Source: Athripsodes cinereus
Lineage: Eukaryota; Arthropoda; Insecta; Trichoptera; Leptoceridae
DNA length: 64,000 bases
Reading direction: 5' to 3'
Assembly (NCBI GenBank): GCA_947579605.1
Contig: OX388320.1
Coordinates: forward strand, 1,922,001 to 1,986,000
Below are positions 44,805 to 55,559 of this stretch, one piece after another. The notes beneath the pieces were generated by a model. The model saw nothing but the letters and a program-made list of their open reading frames with translations, searched no databases and was not told the origin of the DNA. Within the stretch, counting starts at the first letter, position 1; each line of letters starts with the position of its first letter. The position numbers were made by a program, and so were the translations under genes.

Positions 44805-44912
44805 GTCTGCAGTGCGTTTCGATTTTCTTCTCCAATCCTCCGTATTTTTAGTTAGTCTCTTTTGTTCCACGTATGTGCCGCAGTTTTTATCCTTCTTCAG
44901 CTGGTCCATATA
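44805..44912 (-). pseudogene. RTE LINE 3' fragment
   Basis: Minus-strand peptide M-D-Q-L-K-K-D-K-N-C-G-T-Y-V and D-W-R-R-K-S-K aligns with the C-terminus of the RTE copy at 52673-52770. Confidence 0.75.
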
Positions 44913-45599
44913 GGAGAATTCGTCTACTTAAAAAAATGATAACAAATTGGTTACACGGTTTTCAAATGTATTTACCATTAATCGTTGACACATAAAAAGA
45001 TCGTTAATTCCGTGGAGCACCCGGCAAAGAATAGCTCATATTTGAGCAAGTCCAAAAAACTTTAATCTGAGATATTTGGATATAAAATCAATGAGCTATA
45101 TCTTCTGCATTGCTAGAATACAATGAAGGACAATGAGCTATATGTATGTGGCTTAAACTTAAGGGCCACGTTTGTTTTGGCATTGAATAAAGAAAATCCT
45201 AAAGAGCGATAACCCATGAGTTACTATTTTATTTTTGTAAAATGTACAAATGATCTATTTTGATTTTGAACGCCTCATATATGAGTTCTGTGCAAATTTA
45301 ATACTATAACATCATTACACGCTTACGTCCTGACAATATTATTATGTATTAATAATAACATCTCATAATACTTTATAGTCTTTATTGACAAAGGAGACAG
45401 AATGAGCTTCTGCTAAAGACAGGATACAGAGCAAATGATATTATATTGTTATGAAGATCCTTGTTTTGATAATTTTAGCCTCGGGTTATGCAGACAATAT
45501 TCTAATATTTATTTAGCTACTTTGCTACTTGCAGTGGTGTAACGAAACTTGTAAAGTCATGTTCTCACATTTTTTTTTTTATTTCAACTTGATAAAAAT

Positions 45600-45935
45600 T
45601 ATGAACCTGTGGAGTTCCCAGTAAAAACGGGCCTCTCCTTCCTTAAGATTTCGAGTGTCCTGTGTAAAAGGCAAGTATTCCTTACCTTATATATAAGAAA
45701 AATAAAATCTACTATTCAGCCGTGAATGTTTTTTTTGTAGCACGGAGAGGACAATCTCCATGTTTATTTTTACATTGCATTTAATTTATATATAGGTTAG
45801 CATTTCATAAAAAAACATGCAGAATAAGTGGCATGCATCATCGCTGAACTAAAGTTATTAAATAATGCCTTTAATCGTACAGATTTGCCTTTTACAGTAC
45901 ACACCAAAAATTCACAGGAAATAGTGGGGGATTTG
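45600..45935. mobile_element. R1 copies in inverted order
   Basis: Plus copy 45600-45775 (CTGTGGAGTTCCCAGTAAAA) and minus copy 45820-45935 (AAGTGGCATGCATCATCGC). A lone 25-bp R1 start is at 45008-45032. Confidence 0.6.
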
Positions 45936-46297
45936 TTCATTAAAAAATAAATAAAATAATGTAAATTGTGTGTAACTCGAAAAATCAACCAAACAAACGA
46001 AAATTACGTACAAAGACATGCTGTCAAATACCTGTGCAATTTGAAAGTCATCCGTTGACATGAAAGCATATCGTTATAGGCATGCGGTGCTTTTTTGCAC
46101 GTATAGAAATACGTCGCTGGCTACAATCATCATAATTAAAAATATTAGCTTTCCATGTAGGATATCTTTCATACAAAAAGTCCCGTATATACTGAGACAA
46201 AAATATAGAATCTGAAAGCAAATATTTGGTCGTAAAAATAGTTTCAGATAAAATACATTATTTCGAAAACAACAATGCTGATAAATTCTGTTCTGTT

Positions 46298-46545
46298 CTT
46301 TACCCTCACGCCCTATTCCAAGTGGGGTAGGCAGAGAGGACGGACCGCCTTGTTTTACTATACATACATACTTCTTTCTCTTCTTTTGAAATTTCTTATA
46401 TATGAATGCCAATTTTTCTCACTCAAAACGGAGCGTTTATTGAGAATTTGATCTACGTGGTCAAATCACGTAATTTCCAGTTCACAATTTTTCGCACCCC
46501 CTTTATCAGATAAATACACCCTATACGTCACCCTTTATACCTTGG
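46298..46545 (-). mobile_element. LINE L-C 3' fragment
   Basis: TACCCTCACGCCCTATTC, AAGTGGGGTAGGCAGAGAG, then TTGAGAATTTGATCTACGTG as in other copies. Confidence 0.65.
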
Positions 46546-47054
46546 TTGGTTGTAAGACAATACATATTGTTAATGCTTGAAGGACATCGTTGTTGGAACA
46601 CAAAAATTCCGAAAAAATATACCGCGCTGTAAGTCAAGTATGTCTATGGTATAAATGGAGATTTTGCCTTCTGTTCTTGGGGGGAACGTTAATATTTCAT
46701 TTACAAAATCACTTATTACGATAAATAACAATAAATAAGCGCTTTAAGTTACAATATTGTTTTGTCTAGTTAATTTATAACTCAATTAGTCTGTGAATAA
46801 TTACTTTCATTGTTGATATAATATTGTTCTGTCTATGAAATGATAGGAACAAGCACCAATAATTATATCTGATATTCCTCTACAATTATAATATTAACAT
46901 TAATAATATGTACATAGATACATTAGGTACTATAATATCTCGTCAAAATTTCCAAATATTTCGGTAATTAAATTTGTTGAAATATTATTGTTGATTGCCT
47001 ACATTACATAATTTTGAGTACCTATTTGTTATTTAGACTTAACCTGTAAAGGAG

Positions 47055-47365
47055 TACCAACGCACCGGTGCGTGCAAGAAATATTATGGGATCTGGAGTA
47101 CGCACGCACCGGTGCGTTTGATCCAGTAATATTTTGATATTCCCGCCAAATTCGTCAATGTCATCATTGGTCCAATCTGTCGGATATACTTTACCAATCG
47201 CAAGGAAAAAAATCAAAAATAGTCGTGTTTTGACCTTATTTATCGCCTATACAAAATGTCACGTGACCGCCACTTGAAATATATACCGTCATTCGCGGTT
47301 GCAAACCATTTTGCTGCGTGCATTCGTGCGCTATGGGTGCTATTTTATGGAGTGTTTTGTGATTT
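47055..47365. promoter_or_regulatory. CpG-rich stretch with twin 14-bp palindromes
   Basis: ACGCACCGGTGCGT occurs at 47060-47073 and 47104-47117. The second is enclosed by a short inverted pair (AATATTAtgGGATC and GATCCagTAATATT). Then come ATTGGTCCAATC, ACCAATCGC (CCAAT-like), TGTCACGTGACC (E-box palindrome) and CGTGCATTCGTGCGC. It looks like an insect promoter, direction unknown, but no convincing coding exon was found beside it. Confidence 0.35.
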
Positions 47366-47764
47366 TTTTTTTACCTTTTGTGCTAATTCTGGACAAATTA
47401 ATTAGTTTTTAGTACCTACCTACCATAAGTTTTTGTTCAAAACAAATAAAAATAAATATTTTTGATAATAATAAATATTCGTTTGTTGAACCCATTGTTG
47501 ACAATACCGGAGCAGACATGACGCGTCATAATTGTTTTTGTATTTTTTGTTTTGTCCGTTATTATTAATTTTTGAGAGTTGGTTCCTTATAAACATTTAT
47601 TCTAGGGATCATTTTCTATTACATGCAATAAAAAAATATTCAAAAAGTCAAAGTTGAATTAATTCACTCTACGATACACTTTTATTTTTTCCTTATTCAC
47701 TCACGGACAGGAGTCTAAGAGTGTATATTTGTTCTAATTCGTTCTTTTTTTAAATAAAATTGGA

Positions 47765-48000
47765 ATTATTTCTGAAGATATTATCTTTTTATTCAAGAAA
47801 TAAGCTGCTTATTTTATTTATCGATATTCTTATTCGCACGGCCGTTCGAATAAAATATCTCCCTTACTCACACACTCCTGTGCGATTTGGCGAGACATTA
47901 TTATTCGCACGGCGCAGCCATATCCACCGTGTGCGTAAAATTTTTCACCTCAAAAAAACTATGAAACTTGAGCGGCCCCACCCGGCAAAAATAAAAATGT
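47765..48000 (+). other. Open frame of 80 codons in CpG-rich DNA
   Basis: TATTCGCACGGC occurs twice (47831 and 47902). The frame encodes a basic peptide without recognised motif and ends AAAATGTAA. A small exon or chance are equally possible. Confidence 0.2.
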
Positions 48001-48070
48001 AATGTGTACGAAACTTTAAGAAATTAAAATCTATTTCTAACATTAATTTCCTAAAGTTTCGTACACATTA
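47999..48070. repeat. Hairpin, 28-bp arms
   Basis: TAATGTGTACGAAACTTTAA and its inverse around a 15-bp loop; one mismatch. Confidence 0.8.
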
Positions 48071-48527
48071 CTTTTTCTATGGAAAAAATACTTAACTGTA
48101 TCTATATATGTTTTATGAAATAACATATTTACAAGTGGACCACTAAAAATTATCTTCATTTATTTTTTTTAACTTATCATATTTTGTATTTTATTTTTAT
48201 TTATGTTTAGAGAACAAAATTTTTGTAATGAGTTTGTAGAGTATAATTTTATTTTACAAACAATATTAAGTATAATATAAAAAAAGTAAGCAGTTTATTC
48301 AAAAACCCTTTTGTAAATATGTAGGTATATGAAGAAAATAATGGGTTGTGTTGTAGAATGTAGAGTTGCTGTGATATAATACAAGTCCCAAAAACATTTT
48401 AGTATACAGAGGTAAAATAAAATAACAACAAGTATTTAGACGAGTGACAGAAAGTTCAAATCATGGATTGCATAAAATACAGAAATGATCATATTTTATA
48501 ACTTGGGGGTTATATTTATAAAAATGG

Positions 48528-48706
48528 GGTTCGTCGGTAACCTGGAGGTAGAGCCTCGGCCTCGTGAACAAGGGGTCCGATGTTCGATCCCAGGTGCCGG
48601 CAAACTCCCCTTTCACGATACAAGCTTTTAGCTTACTGTGAAAGGTGTATAAGGTTGTATTTGGGTTTATAACAAAACCCAGATATATCTTCTTTAAAAA
48701 AAAAAA
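48528..48706 (+). mobile_element. SINE-II, best head
   Basis: GGTTCGTCGGTAACCTGGAG, TGTTCGATCCCAGGTGCCGG, then the family body and an A run. Duplicate TTTAGC seen in other copies is single here. Confidence 0.82.
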
Positions 48707-48856
48707 CTGACTGGGTGACCAAACGTTAGCGACAACGCAATACTAAAGTCAGCGACTATTTATGTAGTTTTTGCGACCATATTATTATTACTAGGAGTAT
48801 TTACATATGTGATAGCATTGTAGTGGCCAAAGAAATCGAAAAACGTCTAGACTATA

Positions 48857-49110
48857 TATCGATGGCATAGCGCACAGATGTGGTAAGTGCAGTTTTCATA
48901 GTTTTGAGATAATCAATGTTGAAAGTTTGAGATGCCATACAATTTAGTACTAACCATACATAGTTTTTGTTAAATATCTCATTAATGACACAGAGTTACG
49001 CAATAATATTCCTAAGAAACATACTTCAGATGATACAGATTCACATGCGTATAATAACTCATTTTCAGTAAAAACTGTACTTACCACATCTGTGCGCTAT
49101 GCCATCGATA
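48857..49110. mobile_element. MITE with about 30-bp inverted ends
   Basis: TATCGATGGCATAGCGCACA at the left, exact inverse at the right; further CTGCAC/GTACAG pairing inside. Flanks are AT repeats. Confidence 0.75.
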
Positions 49111-49164
49111 TTTAATTCAAGATGCAATTTATATCTTCTATTAAAAATCAAAAATATTGTGGAA

Positions 49165-49315
49165 ACAATGGTGGTCAACAGCAATGTAGTATTTTTGATC
49201 AGGAAATTGTGAGTTCGAGCCCCACTGTTGAAAAATTCCATCTTTGCGATACAAGCATATACCTACCTTTTTTAATATGAGGATGTATTTGGTTTTAAAA
49301 ATATAAACAATTCAT
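49165..49315 (+). mobile_element. Degenerate tRNA-headed SINE, SINE-II-like
   Basis: GAGTTCGAGCCCC is a B box; CTTTGCGATACAAGC and GGATGTATTTGG parallel the SINE-II body. Confidence 0.5.
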
Positions 49316-49319
49316 CATT

Positions 49320-50640
49320 ATAAATTATTAAAAGAACATTTACACATGTAATTAAAAGAAAAGTAAAAATAAAAATTGAATTTGTATTGTCTGTCATGCA
49401 CTCGTAATAGTCGCTCAGTCAGTATTTTTTGTTGTTCGTTTAGCATTTTCATTTGCTCACCTAGCTCGGTGATATATTTTTTAAGTCGCTATTTTAGTTT
49501 TTTTGTCAGTCAGTATATTATTGGATGACCATTTGTTTTTTCGATCGCCTGTTAAAATATTTCCCAAATATTAATAGAGGTAGTTCAAGTAACATAAACT
49601 AACTTGTTTTATCTGAATTTTAAAGTTATCATAGGTGGTAGGTATTATCATTATCATCATTTTGGGTAAAGTGCTACCTTAAAACTAGAACAAAAGAGTT
49701 TCAATAAACGTCATTAGTATAAAATAATAATTTTAAACAAAGCAATAAAGATCCTTTCATAGCTGCTTAACAGTTAATAATTAATATGGCTAATTTAAAA
49801 GGCTGCTGCGGTTGTGAACCTTTTCCTATCCCAACAACACAATGTAAAAGAGAATTAACCTGAAAGTTATTTACAAAGGCAACATTTTCAGATACCTGTA
49901 TACCTTTTATAACGTGCCTATTATATTGCCACCAAAGTCATTATTTTCTAGTTTTTATTCATATAAGTTCTCTGAATAGAATATCTTTTCAATTTTATCT
50001 ACACCATCATGTTTCTCACAAGTGGTGTAGCCTCAAACCACAAATCATCCATTACAGGTTGTGGTGTTGCGGATGCGTTGTTCAAAGATGAAAATGAAAA
50101 GAAATGCAAGAATGTTCCACTTACCTTCTGGATGAGGAGTATGGAACCTGGAATTCGCCTTGCCTCTCACACAAATTCACTTCTTTGTATATATATTAAT
50201 AATTGATTTAATGTGCGGTAATTTTTAATATTAATTTATGCGGGTTTGTATATTTATATATTATTTATAAGCGGTTAAATATATTGATGCGGTATCAAGT
50301 TATAGGCGTTGCGGTGTGTATGGATTCACAATGAATACTGGAGGGGAAAGAAAAAATGATAGGAACACAATATATTATGATTGCTGCAAGGATCGGAAGA
50401 ATTGTGATTTTTTTTTGATAAATGAAACATTTCACACAAACCCCTTCACCTCCACATAGGAACAACCCGAAATCAACCATAAATTAGAATTGGCCCAAAC
50501 AGGTTGATTGTCTAAAAAATATTTTTATCGAAGAGACTAATTCACAGATCGGAATTTTCTTTTGAAAACTTCACAATTTTTTTCAATTGTTAAACTGGAT
50601 TCGGGCACTACGCGTAGATGAAGAAACCGATCAAATATCT
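49320..50640. other. Mostly unassigned
   Basis: A decayed R1 tail (ACACCATCATGTTTCTCAC) is at 50000-50040. The rest is AT-rich without recognised repeats. Confidence 0.45.
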
Positions 50641-50725
50641 CAGTTGAAGAGCCAACCTCGAGCCAATTCGTATGTGTTAGGATGCCTTTCTCACTTTTTC
50701 GATTAGATTTTGAACAATGTTTAAA
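50640..50725 (+). mobile_element. MITE M1 half copy
   Basis: GAGCCAA, GCCTTTCTCAC, TTTTTCGATTAGATTTTGAA correspond to 17330-17385. Confidence 0.5.
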
Positions 50726-51047
50726 AATGGTTCATGGTTCTAATGAGGGATTCAGGATGTGTGGCACACCCTCATTAATGATGAATCTCGACATTTACTA
50801 CAAGTGGAGTAGCCAGCTGTTTTATTTCGTGAAATTAACATGCAAATTTCCTTCACTGTGCAGACCTATACATAATTATTGTTCAAGTTCACCAGAATAG
50901 ATACGGTGTCTCTGATTTTCAATAGCAGACTAATTGCGTGTTATGAACATTCAGATAATTTTTATGTGCTACTCGTATTTAAGCATTATTGTATGTAAAT
51001 TGAACACATAAAACTTGTCATTTATAAGGCTGAGAAAAGATAACGTT

Positions 51048-51130
51048 AGATTATCTGGTAGTGCCCTGGACGGAACTTGAACCCACAACGCACTCTTTTC
51101 GCTAGGTGTGCTTTGACTGATTACGTTACC
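51048..51130 (-). repeat. tRNA-like SINE head remnant
   Basis: The minus strand has GTGGGTTCAAGTTCC (B-box-like) after an anticodon-arm-like part, with CATGGTAACGTAATCAG at the A-box position. No tail recognised. Confidence 0.4.
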
Positions 51131-51729
51131 ATGAAACTGCCAAATGCTTCGATATACTATCTCAAGATATAGGATGAAGAACAATTTCTTTTTAATATTA
51201 ACAATTTCTTTTTAATATTAACATTAAAATTCACAAAAAAGAGTGGGAGACATATTGCTTAGAAAAAATACTTGAAATCACCAACTTGATAGTGATAAGT
51301 TCGTCCTAACATATTAAATTATATATTGTTTTGTTGTGACTGTTATATAATAATGATGTGCAAAAAGAATAAATAAATAAATAAATAAAAATATAATTTA
51401 CGCGTGATATTTTAAGTGAAATATCTCTTACGGGATATTCAAAAACTCACCAAAGTAAAAAAGAAAAATACCTTTTTATTTTCCGGGAAATCTACGGACA
51501 TGAATTATCTTTCACAATGAATATATTGTTAATATGAAATTATGAATACTCTTTGAAGATTGCGAACTCTGTGAAGTATTTATTATATAGTAGATGAAGT
51601 CTCACCGCATATAATATACCTATATGTATCGCTGAGTTTCGAAATACGCTATAATACATTTACGCGAAAATTGACTAATACAAAATGTCGATGGATTCGG
51701 AATTGAAAATTCTATAACCGTATAACCGT

Positions 51730-52805
51730 TAATTCGATAAAGTAGAATGGGAACAACTTTTTAACATCCTAAACGAAATAGGAATGAGTTACAAAGACAG
51801 AAGAGCAATCTGGAGCCTATATAAGAACGAAATGGCCGTAATTAAAAGCGGAGAGAGCTGCGCAGAAGCAAGGGTCGAACAAGGCGTAAGACAAGGATGC
51901 TCAATGTCGCCAGCTCTCTTTAACTGCTATATACAGCGAGCCATTGATGAACTGAGAGAAGAAATGAAGAACTGGACAGGAGTCAAAATAAATGGGAAAA
52001 AGGTCGACATGATCAGATATGCTGACGACATAGCACTGCTCGCAGACTCCGAGATGGAGCTGAACGAAGCCTTAGGAAAAATGGAAAGTATTCTGTTGTC
52101 AAAGTACAACATGAAAATAAATAAAGAAAAAACAAAATGTATGGTCGTTGGAAAAGAGGAAGCGACTGCGAACATTACCATAAATGGAGTGAGCATCAAA
52201 CAAGTAAGTGAATTCGTGTACCTGGGCAGCAGAATAAACCAGGATGGACGCTCCAAATCGGAAATTGTAAGCAGAATAAACCAGGCAAGGATTGCCTTTA
52301 ACAAAAAATCAAAGATATTGGAATCCCCAAATATTGACTTAAGCGTAAGGAAGAACCTTACTAAAGCCTTTGTATGGAGCATTCTGCTTTATGGTTGTGA
52401 GACATGGACCATCAGCAAGAGTGAAAGCGGACGGCTGGCGGCCTTTGAGATGTGGTGCTACAGACGCATGCTCAAGATCCATTGGTCGGAGCACGTCGAA
52501 AATGAAGAAGTATTAACCAGGGTAGGCGAAAAAAGGCAACTCCTTAAGAGAATCAGCCAACAACGAGCTAACTGGATTGGCCACAACATCAGGCATCCAG
52601 GACTACTCATCGCCATCGCAGAGGGTAAGACCGAGGGGACAAATGGCAGAGGCCGACCAAGAGACGCATATATGGACCAACTGAAGAGAGACATGAACTG
52701 TGGCTCATACGTAGGGCTAAAAAGACTGGCTGAGAATAGAGACGAATGGAGAAGAAAAACCAAACTCGTTGCAGACCAATCCAGTGGATTGTAACTCATT
52801 ATATA
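51730..52805 (+). mobile_element. 5'-truncated RTE-type LINE with target duplication
   Basis: TATAACCGT stands directly on both sides (51721-51729 and 52806-52814). The element begins within the RT domain and ends about 12 bp after its stop codon, as RTE elements with tiny 3' UTRs do. Another fragment of the same family lies at 44805-44912 on the minus strand. Confidence 0.85.
51733..52794 (+). CDS. RTE-type reverse transcriptase, N-terminally truncated, otherwise open
   Basis: Open from F-D-K-V-E-W (51733, RT motif A region) to TAA; the first ATG is at 51784. Motifs: V-R-Q-G-C-S-M-S-P-A-L-F-N (51886-51924), Y-A-D-D-I-A-L-L-A (52018-52044), F-V-Y-L-G-S-R-I-N (52216), L-L-Y-G-C-E-T-W-T-I (52387), E-M-W-C-Y-R-R-M-L-K-I (52448), and W-I-G-H-N-I-R near 52573. 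It lacks the endonuclease and RT fingers, so it cannot be active. There are no internal stops over 354 codons, which suggests a young insertion. Confidence 0.9.
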   Translation, partial: FDKVEWEQLFNILNEIGMSYKDRRAIWSLYKNEMAVIKSGESCAEARVEQGVRQGCSMSPALFNCYIQRAIDELREEMKNWTGVKINGKKVDMIRYADDIALLADSEMELNEALGKMESILLSKYNMKINKEKTKCMVVGKEEATANITINGVSIKQVSEFVYLGSRINQDGRSKSEIVSRINQARIAFNKKSKILESPNIDLSVRKNLTKAFVWSILLYGCETWTISKSESGRLAAFEMWCYRRMLKIHWSEHVENEEVLTRVGEKRQLLKRISQQRANWIGHNIRHPGLLIAIAEGKTEGTNGRGRPRDAYMDQLKRDMNCGSYVGLKRLAENRDEWRRKTKLVADQSSGL

Positions 52806-53019
52806 TATAACCGTAGAAAATAGTTTTTTTCAAAACATTCACCATTTGTACAAAAAAAAAATTAAGATAAGTAAAGAATCTCGCTATATCCCTTTGTGTC
52901 TTTTAACCTCTATAACTCAACCGACCAATAGGAGCTATTTTTATGTATAAAAAAATCAATAGTTTATTTTCATTCAATGGCAAAATTTATTTTAAAATTG
53001 AATTATCGTAACAATCTTA

Positions 53020-53560
53020 TAATACAATCTCTAAACTAAGTGCTTGCAACCCGCCATCGTATGAATATCGGGGACATATGTTCACCACGTGGTCTGTTAT
53101 TTGGTCAGCACCACACACACATAACGGAGAGTCTGCGAGTCCCCATTGATGTAGGTGTGACGCTGTGCATCCGACACCACTCCTTAGTCTGTTCAGCGTG
53201 CACCAGAGTTTTCTGGGCAAAGTAAAGCCTGGAAGCTGTACAGTTAGTTGGATCTGCAACCAGGTTATGGTTTTTAACCCTTGTCGTTGCCCACAGATCT
53301 CGCCATTTGTCATCAGTTGATTGTCTATCGCTTGCAGCTGTAATACAATATGGATGCCGCGATTTTAGTCGATATTTAGGTGGATGTTCTATATCTATAT
53401 GTATAGGGAGATCTGGATTATTAATGATTTTCTGGTGTTCTCTGTATAGTGCTTCTTCACGCCTGAGATGTGCGGGCGGTATATTGGAGAGCACTGGGAG
53501 CCAAGGAAGAGAAGTTGGTTTGAGAGTATCACTGATAATTCTCAACGTTTATAATGAACA
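53020..53560 (-). pseudogene. LINE L-F C-terminus, one frameshift
   Basis: The minus strand encodes L-P-W-L-P-V-L-S-N-I-P-P-A-H-L-R-R-E-E-A-L, then K-W-R-D-L-W (53300 region). After a frame change near 53220 it gives L-N-R-L-R-S-G-V-G-C and S-P-L-C-V-C-G-A-D-Q-x-T-D-H-V-V-N-I-C-P, the C-terminal Cys-His segment of many insect LINEs. Confidence 0.75.
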
Positions 53561-54024
53561 AACTTATAATGAACAAACTTGTTTGATTTCGGAAAAGTAC
53601 GTTTAATATTTGTATAATAGTCTGTTTTTATCGAATTTCTCCGAATCACAAAAATATGTTATAGCGGGTTTTGAAACTCAGCAACGCAATATATTATACA
53701 TTTACCTACATAAAACCTACAATGTATGGAGTAGCATGTAGAACTATGTACTTGGAACATATATAATATGGTGACGTCGTCCCTTTGATCTCCACCATAA
53801 AACCACGGATGTGGAAAATTTTATCTAAATGTGTCATACTTCAAGTACCTATGTAAGGGTACCTATCTACTGAAGAACTACATAGTAGAATGGGAGTGAA
53901 TAATATATGATAAAATACTAATATTTTAACAAAAGATATATAATATGAAGATATATCTAGTGTATATAAGACATTGATATTATAATCCGCTATGAACAAC
54001 ATAGATAAGGTGAAAGAAAATCTA

Positions 54025-54162
54025 ATTTTATTTTATTTTTATTTAAACATATAGACGGCTAATGCCTTTAACATAAAATCATAAAGTAGATAAAAAAGAA
54101 GAAATCACACATTCTTCATTCAAGGCATCAACAAACCAAAAAATCACAACATCGCATTAATC
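54025..54162 (-). mobile_element. 3' end of a Jockey/CR1-type LINE, opposite orientation
   Basis: On the minus strand this gives GGCATTAGCCGTCTATA and a TAAA-type tail, matching the 3' terminus of the large LINE at 59150-59199 (GGCAATTGCCGTATATTG then TAAATAAA). The two elements therefore stand tail-out, back to back. Confidence 0.6.
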
Positions 54163-54764
54163 ATCTGTCAAATCTGTCAAGTTTGAGATAGACGTACTAT
54201 TTTATTCTCCAGTTTAATTTTTGTTTTTTTTGTTCGTTTTTGATCATTCTGTCAACCAATAACAAGTATAAGTGATTTTATTTACTGGATTATGATTTTT
54301 CTATAATTTTAGTTGTCGAGATTGTGAAATATAGCTAATAAAATCAGTTTCAAAATTTTGAACTGTCAAATCTGCTATCTGTGTTTGATGTGCTTGAACT
54401 GAAAATATATTCGCGAGTGATTTTATTTATTGGATACTAAAACTGTGATAAATTTCAATTTGCAATAACTGTGAAATAGTATCATATTAGTGATAGTTAT
54501 GAATTTTTAATTTTTTCTTTGAAAGTAGATTCATTGTCATACACTGAAAAGTGACTTCAGAACACCAGCCAATCAGTATCAAAATAAGTGTCGTCATTTC
54601 ACACCAATAGACGCAAGTGTCATTAATGATACTGATGTTGCATATATGCAGGCGCTTTTGATAATGCACACATAACACTAAGTCATATTGTACTTCAATC
54701 ATTGGACCATTGTTTTTCGTAATACACATTTAATATATAATATATTTGATTTAATTGATCCAAA

Positions 54765-55559
54765 ATGAATAAATATCAGACTAGAGGTAATAATACCAAA
54801 TCGCAGTCTCCCGTACCAGGAGGCACTCAACATGCGACTGACAAGGGTGTCACTAAAAACGACATCAGGTCAAATGATAATTACCTAATAGAGAAAATAA
54901 CAGCTGATATTAAATTGTTTGTTGAAGAAAAATTTACTGCATTGAAAGATGAGATGATTGCTTCAAATCGGAACTTGACCTCACTATTTGAATCACAATT
55001 TAATTTGTTGAACAGCAAGATAGATGGCCTTGAACGTGAAAATAATGAACTAAAAAATCGTATAACTTTATTGGAAAACACAGAAACTAGTACTGGCCCT
55101 TGTCAGACATCTTTGGTGCTGGATGAGGTTGAGGAAAGAATCAGGCGCCAGAAAAACATAATAATTTGTAATGTTGAAGAGAATCATATTGCTGATGTTG
55201 CCGAATCTGAGGAGTTTGACAAGGTTGTTCTTTCTTCAATTCTAAGTAAGATTGATCCTAGTCTAAATGATGAGAAGATGATAAGATGCAAGAGACTGGG
55301 GCGTAGATCAGACGGGAGAACCAGACCTATCAAAGTATTCCTTAAGTCTCGTGATCAAGTTTTTGATATCTTAAGGGGTAAGAGAAATATTGCTGACAAG
55401 AATATACGAATATTTACCGATTTAACTCCTATGCAAGTAACTGAAATGAATAAGTTAAAGACTGAATTGTCTGAGAGGAAGAAGAATGGAGAGTTGGACC
55501 TTTTTATAAAATACACTGCAGGGAAGCCAATTATTGCAAGGAAATTTCAAAAAAACTGA
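54765..55559 (+). CDS. LINE ORF1 protein
   Basis: 264 codons from ATG to TGA. Residues 40-110 form a predicted coiled coil (regular Leu/Ile in I-D-G-L-E-R-E-N-N-E-L). Residues 120-260 look like the RNA-binding part of LINE ORF1p: R-R-Q-K-N-I-I-I-C-N-V-E-E, then I-R-C-K-R-L-G-R-R and R-P-I-K-V-F-L-K-S. It should trimerise and coat the element's RNA. The frame is intact. Codons just before the stop include AAA AAC, a slippery site. Confidence 0.85.
   Translation: MNKYQTRGNNTKSQSPVPGGTQHATDKGVTKNDIRSNDNYLIEKITADIKLFVEEKFTALKDEMIASNRNLTSLFESQFNLLNSKIDGLERENNELKNRITLLENTETSTGPCQTSLVLDEVEERIRRQKNIIICNVEENHIADVAESEEFDKVVLSSILSKIDPSLNDEKMIRCKRLGRRSDGRTRPIKVFLKSRDQVFDILRGKRNIADKNIRIFTDLTPMQVTEMNKLKTELSERKKNGELDLFIKYTAGKPIIARKFQKN
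55550..55556 (+). promoter_or_regulatory. Slippery heptamer A-AAA-AAC at the ORF1/ORF2 junction
   Basis: In the ORF1 frame the codons are CAA AAA AAC TGA. The heptamer AAAAAAC is a classical -1 ribosomal frameshift site. A -1 slip avoids the TGA and enters ORF2, whose frame is open straight through this point and has no upstream ATG of its own. Confidence 0.6.

Larger units (their letters stand above)
51612..53697. repeat. Inverted pair of a 45-bp repeat around two LINEs
   Basis: GCTGAGTTTCGAAATACGCT (51631) faces its inverse AGCGGGTTTTGAAACTCAGC (53653). A single related copy is at 22470-22500. Perhaps the ends of one DNA element, perhaps two independent copies. Confidence 0.4.

Noticed and set aside
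51927..52799. Minus-strand frames of 151 and 113 codons
   Set aside because: They mirror the RTE reverse transcriptase on the plus strand.
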